Part shown: positions 1-5,170 of the stretch, in pieces | Layout of the letters: every line of letters starts with the position of its first letter | Position numbering within the stretch: the stretch's first letter is position 1 | Source of the DNA: Lachnospira sp. UBA4285 | Lineage (GTDB): Bacteria; Bacillota; Clostridia; Lachnospirales; Lachnospiraceae | Assembly: GCA_002394965.1 (NCBI GenBank) | Contig: DGVL01000042.1 | Coordinates: 1-8,749, forward strand | Reading direction: 5' to 3' | DNA length: 8,749 bases | Made by a program: the position numbers and the translations under genes | The notes under the pieces: model-generated | The model's input: the letters and a program-made list of their open reading frames with translations, nothing else | Database searches by the model: none | What the model was told of the DNA's origin: nothing

Positions 1-489
1 ATCTTCTCCATCGGCGACACGATCTGCGAGTCCGACGAGAAGTTCGTCTTCGAGGGCATTCCGACCTTCGCGCCGGAGCACTTCGCGCGCGTGCGTCAGG
101 CGGACACGATGAAGCGCAAGCAGTTCGTCAAGGGCATCAGCCAGATCGCCCAGGAGGGCGCGATCCAGATCTTCCGCGACCGCAACACCGGCATGGAAGA
201 GATCGTGGTCGGCGTGGTCGGCGTCCTGCAGCTTGACGTCCTGCAGTTCCGCCTGAAGAATGAATACAACGTCGACATCGCGCTTGACCAGCTTCCCTAC
301 GAGTACATCCGCTGGATCGAGAATCCGCAGGACTTCCCGCCGGAAAAAATCGTCGGCACGACGGACATGCGCATCGTCGAGGATCTCAAAGGCCGCCCGC
401 TGCTGCTCTTCGTCAACGCGTGGAGTCCGCAGATGGTGCTGGACCGCAACAAGGGGCTGCAGTTGTCCGAGTTCGGGAAGAATGCGTGA
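1..489 (+). CDS. prfC: Peptide chain release factor 3 (RF3), C-terminal part, 5' truncated by window
   Basis: RF3 is a cytoplasmic translational GTPase that recycles RF1 and RF2 from the ribosome after peptide release. The frame is open from base 1 and ends in TGA at 487-489, so 162 residues are visible. The GTP-binding domain lies outside the window; the family is usually about 525-530 residues, so roughly two thirds is missing. The visible part matches the RF3 C-terminal region: a beta-barrel stretch reading IFSIGDTI, then GIPTFAPEHFARV, then DTMKRKQFVKGI and QIAQEGAIQIF, and further on a VGVLQLDVLQFRL motif. These are typical RF3 sequences and distinguish it from EF-G. A GTG at 91 is internal and is not the start. 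The gene appears intact up to its stop. A candidate terminator follows within 10-35 bases, so it may be a separate transcription unit from the reductase downstream. Confidence 0.95.
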   Translation: MFSIGDTICESDEKFVFEGIPTFAPEHFARVRQADTMKRKQFVKGISQIAQEGAIQIFRDRNTGMEEIVVGVVGVLQLDVLQFRLKNEYNVDIALDQLPYEYIRWIENPQDFPPEKIVGTTDMRIVEDLKGRPLLLFVNAWSPQMVLDRNKGLQLSEFGKNA

Positions 490-497
490 GAAGGGGC

Positions 498-523
498 GGG
501 CGGCGCAGAAAGCGCCTGCCTTT
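498..523 (+). terminator. Candidate intrinsic terminator after prfC
   Basis: The 5' arm at 499-506 (GGCGGCGC) pairs with 512-520 across a five-base AGAAA loop. This gives an eight-base-pair GC stem with one bulged T at 517. The stem begins 9 bases after the prfC stop and is followed only by TTTA, so the U tract is short. The hairpin is stable, but termination may be partial, and read-through into the reductase gene is possible. Confidence 0.42.
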
Positions 524-562
524 ACTGAGCGGTTTCATTCTGAGTTTTGAGAGGAGATTTGT

Positions 563-1570
563 ATGTCAGAGCTTTCGGAAAAGTATGTGGCGGATGGAGA
601 CCGCTACGGGAAGATGAAATACAACTGCGTCGGGAAGAGCGGACTGAAATTCCCGGCGGTCTCGCTGGGGTTCTGGCACAATTTCGGCGACGGCAGTGAC
701 TTTGAGAATATGCGGGCCATGATGCGGACGGCATTTGACCGTGGCATCACGCAGTTTGACCTGGCCAACAACTACGGGCCGGAAAATGGCGCGGCAGAGC
801 GCAACTGCGGAAAGATCCTCGCCCAGGACTTCGGGGCGTACCGCGATGAGCTTATCGTAACGAGCAAGGCGGGGTACGACATGTGGCCGGGGCCGTATGG
901 AAACTGGGGCAGCCGCAAATATCTCATCGCCAGCTGCGATCAGTCGCTTAAGCGCCTGGGGCTGGATTACCTCGACGTGTTCTATCACCACAGGCCGGAC
1001 CCTGACACGCCTCTTGAGGAGACGCTGGGCGCGCTGAAGACGCTCGTGGACAGCGGCAAGATCCTGTATGCTGGGATCTCCAACTACAACAAAGAACAGA
1101 CGCAGGCCGCGCTGCACATGGCAAGACAGATGCATCTTCCGCTCATCGTCAACCAGCGCCGCTACTCGATTTTTGACCGCACAATCGAGAAAGACGGCAC
1201 GAAGGAGTACTGCGCGAAAGAAGGGATCGGCATCATCGCATTCAGTCCGCTGGCTCAGGGCCTGCTCACGAACCGCTATTTAAACGGCATCCCGTCTGAC
1301 AGCCGTGTCGCAAGAGATCATCGCTTCCTGCATGCATCTGACCTGACAGACGACAGGCTCTCGAAGATCCGCGCATTAAACGATCTGGCATCTGAGCGCG
1401 GCGAGACGCTCGCCGAGATGGCGCTGGCGTGGGTCGAGAAGGATTCCGATGTCTGCTCTGTCATCATCGGCGCCTCAAGGCCGGAACAGATTCTGGACAA
1501 CTGCAGATTTACGGAACATGCCGGCTTCACGAAAGAAGAACTGGAGAAAATCGACGAAATCGCCGGGTGA
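563..1570 (+). CDS. gpr: Aldo/keto reductase, YghZ/Gpr type (L-glyceraldehyde 3-phosphate reductase-like)
   Basis: This is a cytoplasmic NADPH-dependent aldo/keto reductase of 335 residues. It is very like E. coli YghZ (Gpr), which reduces L-glyceraldehyde 3-phosphate and can act on methylglyoxal; the substrate here is inferred from that likeness. The AKR catalytic tetrad is present: Asp66 and Tyr71 in DLANNYG, Lys102 in TSKAGY and His143 in YHHRPD. Family signatures include SLGFWHNFGD (34-43), the WGSRKYLIAS segment (115-124), GISNY, IAFSPLAQG and, near the C-terminus, VIIGASRPEQI, which contributes to cofactor binding. Length and TIM-barrel order match the family. The start is fixed by an AGGAG at 552-556, six bases before ATG. 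The gene is probably monocistronic: a strong terminator lies 86 bases after its stop. No clear promoter was seen in the 73 bases upstream. Confidence 0.93.
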   Translation: MSELSEKYVADGDRYGKMKYNCVGKSGLKFPAVSLGFWHNFGDGSDFENMRAMMRTAFDRGITQFDLANNYGPENGAAERNCGKILAQDFGAYRDELIVTSKAGYDMWPGPYGNWGSRKYLIASCDQSLKRLGLDYLDVFYHHRPDPDTPLEETLGALKTLVDSGKILYAGISNYNKEQTQAALHMARQMHLPLIVNQRRYSIFDRTIEKDGTKEYCAKEGIGIIAFSPLAQGLLTNRYLNGIPSDSRVARDHRFLHASDLTDDRLSKIRALNDLASERGETLAEMALAWVEKDSDVCSVIIGASRPEQILDNCRFTEHAGFTKEELEKIDEIAG

Positions 1571-1580
1571 GAGGATAAGC

Positions 1581-1611
1581 AAAAAATAAAAGAGCCGGCA
1601 TTTCTGCCGAC
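1581..1611 (-). terminator. Hairpin with U tract oriented as a minus-strand terminator
   Basis: Read on the - strand, bases 1611-1605 pair with 1600-1594 as a seven-base-pair stem (one U-G wobble) around a GAAA tetraloop. The stem is followed by UCUUUUAUUUUUU, the complement of 1593-1581. On the + strand the wobble becomes a C/A mismatch and no T run follows, so the structure only makes sense as a - strand terminator. No - strand gene is evident upstream of it. It could end a small antisense RNA, or stop antisense transcription entering gpr. Confidence 0.5.
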
Positions 1612-1655
1612 CCTCCCCATGCAAAAGTCACCCTTCATGGCAGCTATTGTATATT

Positions 1656-1716
1656 CCGCGCAATAAATTTGCAACAAATTTGTAAGGATTTATTGTGCGG
1701 TTTTTCTTTTTCTTTT
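1656..1716 (+). terminator. Strong intrinsic terminator after gpr
   Basis: Bases 1656-1668 pair with 1688-1700 in a thirteen-base-pair stem with one G-U pair. The base of the stem is GC-rich and the upper half is AT-rich. It is followed immediately by TTTTTCTTTTTCTTTT (1701-1716). The 19-base loop itself contains the perfect palindrome ACAAATTTGT (1674-1683). This is a textbook + strand rho-independent terminator for the reductase gene and separates it from the cell-surface operon downstream. Confidence 0.85.
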
Positions 1717-1733
1717 CGCTTTTTGTGTTATTG

Positions 1734-1739
1734 TATAGA
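1734..1739 (+). promoter_or_regulatory. Weak candidate -10 element for the glucosaminidase-cohesin-helicase unit
   Basis: TATAGA at 1734-1739 matches four of the first five consensus -10 bases and lies 50 bases upstream of the ATG at 1790, just past the gpr terminator. No convincing -35 box is found at 16-18 bases; that region is the T-rich run after the terminator. A promoter is expected in this gap because the terminator isolates the operon, but this particular assignment is weak. Confidence 0.28.
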
Positions 1740-1789
1740 AGCGACAGTTTATCGAAAATCAAAAGTCTCGCATCAAGAGTGGAAAAGCC

Positions 1790-3421
1790 ATGAAAATACG
1801 AAACCTGTTAACCGGGAAGGTGCGCCGCGCGGGCGCCGTCCTGCTTGCCGGCACCTGCCTGACGGCGCTTTTTGCGTCGGTCATCCCGGCACTCACCGGC
1901 GCGAGTGTCGCTGCCGATGACGCTTTTGAACAGAGCCTGGCGGCGGAAGGCTTTCCGGAAGATTACAAAGAAGCACTTCGCGAGATCCATGAGCAGTATC
2001 CGCTTTGGATCTTCAAGGCGGATCATCTCGGCATCAGCTGGGACAGTGCCACGGCGGGTGAAAAGGAGAGTGCCAACGGATACCGCAAGAATCTGGTGAG
2101 CAAAACAGCCATCTCATCCTGGAAGAGCGCCAGTACCCGCGCGTTCAACTATTCCACCGGAACATGGTACGGTCTGGACGGCAGTTCGTGGGTTCAGGCA
2201 TCGGATGAGATCACGGAATATTTCATGGACCCCCGGAACTATCTGGACAGTACGCACATCTTCGCATTCCAGCGCCTGTCGTATTCCGGAACGGAGACGG
2301 AGAGCGGCGTCGCGAGCATCATCAGCGGGACGTTCATGGACGGGTCTTCTGACAATCTCTACTACAAGGGGACGTATTATACCTATCCGGAAGCCCTGAT
2401 GTACGCCGGCCAGGTCTCCGGCGTCAGCCCGTATCATCTGGCTTCCAGGATCCGCCAGGAGATCGGTGTCTCCGGCTCGGACAGCATCTCGGGGACGCTC
2501 GCCGGCTATGAGGGGTATTACAACTACTACAACTGGGGCGCCTCGACCACGTCCAGCCACACGGCTATTGAGAACGGCCTGATCTACGCGCAGTCGACCA
2601 ACGAGAGTTTTCTGCTTCCGTGGAACACGCGCATGCGCTCCATCATCGGCGGCGCCATCCGGCTTGGCAAGAACTATATCTCTGTCGGGCAGGACACGCT
2701 CTACTACGAGAAATTCGATCTGGACGGCTACTGGCACCAGTACATGCAGAACATCCAGGCGCCGTACTCCGAGGCGGTGAGCGCCTCAAAGGCGTACACC
2801 GAGACCATGAAGCAGAGCACGGCGCTGGAATTCACGATTCCGGTGTACGATGACATGCCTTCCCCGGCGTGCCCGATGCCAACGGGTGACGGCAATCCGG
2901 CCAACTGTCTGACAAGCCTTACGGTCTCCGGATGGTCGCTGACGCCGACATTTTCCATGTATACGAATTCGTACTCACTGATCGTTCCCAGCGACACGGC
3001 TTCCATCACGATCGACGGCACGGTTCCGGTATCTTCGGCCAGTGTCAGCGGCCTCGGCACGTTTGCGCTTTCGACGGGTACCAATACATTTACGATCACC
3101 GTGACGGCAGAAAATGGCACGACCAATGCATACACTCTGACGGTCACCCGCAAGCCGGACGGCTCAAACGGCGGCGGTGCAGCGGAGACGACCGGAGACA
3201 GTTCGTCTGCGGGACAGGACTGGATCCGGGGAGATGCGAATGGGGACGGGCAGATTTCCATCGCGGACGCTGTGCGCATCAAGAATTATCTGCTCGGGAC
3301 GCGGTCGCTTGACGGCAGCGAGGCACTGGCAGCAGACGCCAACTCCGACGGACAGGTTACCATCGCGGACGCCGTGCGCATCAAGAATTATCTGCTCGGC
3401 ACCAAGACGATTGAACCGTGA
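1790..3421 (+). CDS. Secreted N-acetylglucosaminidase (GH73-like) with cadherin-like domain and C-terminal dockerin
   Basis: This 543-residue exported protein probably cleaves the GlcNAc-MurNAc backbone of peptidoglycan. Residues 1-41 form a signal peptide: basic KIRN and KVRR, a hydrophobic stretch at 15-36, and a likely cut after ASVA. A glucosaminidase domain spans about 60-330, with FMDPRNYL (145-152), IFAFQRLS, GVSPYHLASRIRQEIG (211-226; Glu224 the likely catalytic acid), the YNYYNWGA segment and the IGGAIRLG segment. Residues 374-455 form a cadherin-like beta-sandwich ending in TVTAENGTTNAYTLTV. After a Gly-rich linker comes a type I dockerin (481-540) with two calcium loops: Asp482, Asn484, Asp486, Asp493 and Asp516, Asn518, Asp520, Asp527. 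Cys361 and Cys373 could form a disulfide. The ribosome site is a weak GAGTGG at 1777-1782. The cohesin-like gene follows after 18 bases, which suggests a cognate pair. Calls are by motif reading; the exact glycosidase specificity is inferred. Confidence 0.88.
   Translation: MKIRNLLTGKVRRAGAVLLAGTCLTALFASVIPALTGASVAADDAFEQSLAAEGFPEDYKEALREIHEQYPLWIFKADHLGISWDSATAGEKESANGYRKNLVSKTAISSWKSASTRAFNYSTGTWYGLDGSSWVQASDEITEYFMDPRNYLDSTHIFAFQRLSYSGTETESGVASIISGTFMDGSSDNLYYKGTYYTYPEALMYAGQVSGVSPYHLASRIRQEIGVSGSDSISGTLAGYEGYYNYYNWGASTTSSHTAIENGLIYAQSTNESFLLPWNTRMRSIIGGAIRLGKNYISVGQDTLYYEKFDLDGYWHQYMQNIQAPYSEAVSASKAYTETMKQSTALEFTIPVYDDMPSPACPMPTGDGNPANCLTSLTVSGWSLTPTFSMYTNSYSLIVPSDTASITIDGTVPVSSASVSGLGTFALSTGTNTFTITVTAENGTTNAYTLTVTRKPDGSNGGGAAETTGDSSSAGQDWIRGDANGDGQISIADAVRIKNYLLGTRSLDGSEALAADANSDGQVTIADAVRIKNYLLGTKTIEP
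3258..3399 (+). repeat. Direct repeat encoding the two dockerin segments
   Basis: A 40-base unit at 3258-3297 recurs at 3360-3399 with a single mismatch (T3271 against C3373, a silent third-position change). The offset is 102 bases, or 34 codons. Both copies encode the same 14 residues, IADAVRIKNYLLGT, which form the end of the calcium loop and the helix of each dockerin repeat. The calcium-loop starts outside the unit are less alike at the DNA level. This suggests recent duplication or gene conversion of the helices. Confidence 0.85.
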
Positions 3422-3439
3422 AAGGTATGAGGGTACTGT

Positions 3440-5170
3440 ATGTTTGAAGAAAAGGTCAGAAGAGGACACAGGATTCAGATTTGGCTGTTTTCTCTTCTAG
3501 CAGGGCTGTGCCTGCTTTTTACTTCACCGAAGACTGCCATGGCGGCCGGATCCGTGAATGTGAGCGTTTCTTCCGCTTCCGGTGAAGTGGGCAGCCAGGT
3601 GACGGTGGACATCAGCGTATCGGCTGGCAGCGGCACGGTGTCCGGAACGGACTTTGAGGTCAACTTTGATCCGTCCGTACTGTCCCCGGCAGACGGAAGC
3701 GGCGGCTCGTCGGCGCACATAGCGGACATCTCCACGTATACGGACAAGACATTTTCGCTCACTTTCAATGTGGTCGGAGCCGGTTCTTCTCCTGTCTCCG
3801 TCGCTTCTTCTTCTGCGCAGTTTATATCGGATGATGAAGATGTGATGGCGGTCTCCGCTGCCTCCGGCACGGTCACCGGCAAGGTCGCGGGCGGCTCGGG
3901 GAACTCCGGCAATTCCGGCAGTGCAGACTCCGGGAACTCCGGTTCTGGCAGCGCGGATTCCGGGAACTCCGGCTCCGCAGGATCCGGAAGTTCTGACTCC
4001 GGCAGCGCAGGTTCCGGCTCCGGAAGCGAAGACTCCGGAAACCAGGATTCGGGCAGTTCCGGATCTGCTGCCGTGCTCGATGGCAACACGTCGCTCTCCT
4101 CGCTTGATGTATATCCCGGATCGATAGGCTTTTCTACTGACACGCACAGCTATTCGGTCGATGTCTCCTCGGACACGGACCAGCTTCAGGTCAGCGCGGT
4201 GCCTGCCTCCGGCACTTCGCGCGTCAGCGTGTCGGACACGGCGCTTGTGGTGGGCGACAACACGGTGACCATCACCGTCACCGCGGAAAATGGCGCCACG
4301 GCGGAGTATGTCGTCCATGTGCGCAGAGGCGCAGGGGAGACGACAACCCAGGCAGCGACGACAGAGACGACGGAGGAGACCAGCGAGCAGCAGACAGAAA
4401 CCGTTCCGACGGTAACCGTGCTTGGCATCGTTGTGAGTCCGGAGAGAACCTTCGACATTCTGGAGCTCCCGGCAGGCACGGCCGTTCCATCCGGCTTTTC
4501 GCCGGTCACGGTCACCATCGGCGGCAGTGACTACACGGCATATCAGAACAGCAGCGGCCTGGTGATTTTCTACGGCCGCCCGGCATCCGATGATGATACA
4601 GACTTTGCGGGCGTCGGCTGGTACAGCTACCAGGCTTCGGACGGCAGTATTCAGGCGATCCCGGCCCAGCTGCTCTCGCCGGCCAGCCCGACCCGCCAGG
4701 TGACGACGGCGGATGCAGCGGACAAGTCGGCGGAGAAGACCGTCGACTATCGTTGGAAGGGACTGGCGTGCGTGCTGGCGCTTGTTGTGCTGCTGCTTCT
4801 GGTACTTATGATCGTATTCCTTATCCGCGGAAAATCCGGTCCGCAGGGCGGAGACGGTGACAAGGACGGCTGGACGCATGCTGACGGGCCGGATGATGGC
4901 ACGGATGGCCCGAAAGGAAGTGTGTCCGGAAGTCAGACGCGGGGGCTGGAAGACGAAGACCCCGACGAGTTTGAGGATCTGGATGATGATATCCTGGCGG
5001 GCGGCCCGGACGACGGCGAAGAGGATGACCTGATGCCGGACGCCGGCCAGGTGCCGTACCGGAGCCTTGAGCCGGACGAGAAGACGCTGGCGGACGGCGT
5101 GAGCCGGATCATGTCAGAGGACGACGGGATGGAGACGCTTGACATCGACGAGACGACTTCACAGAAATGA
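3440..5170 (+). CDS. Membrane-anchored cohesin-like surface protein with acidic cytoplasmic tail
   Basis: This 576-residue protein begins with a signal peptide (basic KVRRGHR, hydrophobic 13-29, cut after AMA at 35). Residues 37-147 resemble a compact cohesin domain: GEVGSQVTVDISVSAG, then VSGTDFEVNFDPSVLSP, FSLTFNV, and a closing SAASGTVTG strand. A Ser/Gly/Asp linker fills 151-211, and a cadherin-like domain sits at 212-296 (TITVTAENG at 277-285). A Thr/Glu linker, 297-322, leads to an unnamed module at 323-415. One transmembrane helix (441-462) is followed by Arg463 and Lys465. The remaining 111 residues are cytoplasmic, with 36 Asp/Glu against 7 Lys/Arg. GAGGG at 3429-3433 sits six bases before ATG, 18 bases after the dockerin gene. 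The likely role is a surface anchor for the dockerin enzyme. The cohesin call is moderately firm, as the domain is shorter than classical cohesins (about 140 residues). The tail's function is unknown. Confidence 0.82.
   Translation: MFEEKVRRGHRIQIWLFSLLAGLCLLFTSPKTAMAAGSVNVSVSSASGEVGSQVTVDISVSAGSGTVSGTDFEVNFDPSVLSPADGSGGSSAHIADISTYTDKTFSLTFNVVGAGSSPVSVASSSAQFISDDEDVMAVSAASGTVTGKVAGGSGNSGNSGSADSGNSGSGSADSGNSGSAGSGSSDSGSAGSGSGSEDSGNQDSGSSGSAAVLDGNTSLSSLDVYPGSIGFSTDTHSYSVDVSSDTDQLQVSAVPASGTSRVSVSDTALVVGDNTVTITVTAENGATAEYVVHVRRGAGETTTQAATTETTEETSEQQTETVPTVTVLGIVVSPERTFDILELPAGTAVPSGFSPVTVTIGGSDYTAYQNSSGLVIFYGRPASDDDTDFAGVGWYSYQASDGSIQAIPAQLLSPASPTRQVTTADAADKSAEKTVDYRWKGLACVLALVVLLLLVLMIVFLIRGKSGPQGGDGDKDGWTHADGPDDGTDGPKGSVSGSQTRGLEDEDPDEFEDLDDDILAGGPDDGEEDDLMPDAGQVPYRSLEPDEKTLADGVSRIMSEDDGMETLDIDETTSQK
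3890..4072 (+). repeat. Imperfect tandem repeat encoding a Ser/Gly/Asp/Asn linker
   Basis: The DNA repeats short units built around TCCGGCA and GACTCCGG and encodes degenerate SG, GNSG and SADSG blocks at residues 151-211 of the cohesin-like protein. It is a flexible, extracellular, unstructured spacer between the cohesin-like and cadherin-like domains. Such runs commonly vary in length between strains by slippage. It is also the main reason for the long open frames seen on the opposite strand here. Confidence 0.75.

Noticed and set aside
1318..1677. Minus-strand frame of 119 codons that begins in the gpr terminator
   Set aside because: It reads through the proposed - strand terminator and antisense to the end of gpr, with a Ser-rich product and no domain. 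It is not treated as a gene, although a non-coding antisense RNA remains possible.
1835..1860. Lipoprotein signal in the glucosaminidase (LAGTC), and the similar LAGLC in the cohesin-like protein
   Set aside because: Both have one residue too many between the Gly and the Cys for a lipobox. A standard signal peptidase site further on (ASVA, AMA) fits better.
2114..2737. Open frame of 207 codons on the - strand
   Set aside because: It is antisense to the glucosaminidase catalytic domain, and its composition fits a shadow frame of GC-rich coding DNA.
3890..4072. CRISPR-like regular repeats
   Set aside because: The units are short, imperfect, in frame and encode a Ser/Gly linker; there are no unique spacers of constant length.
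3524..4879. Open frame of 451 codons on the - strand
   Set aside because: It lies wholly opposite the cohesin-like gene. Its product is Arg/Gly/Ala/His-rich without domains, as expected from antisense reading of GC-rich codons and the Ser/Gly linker.
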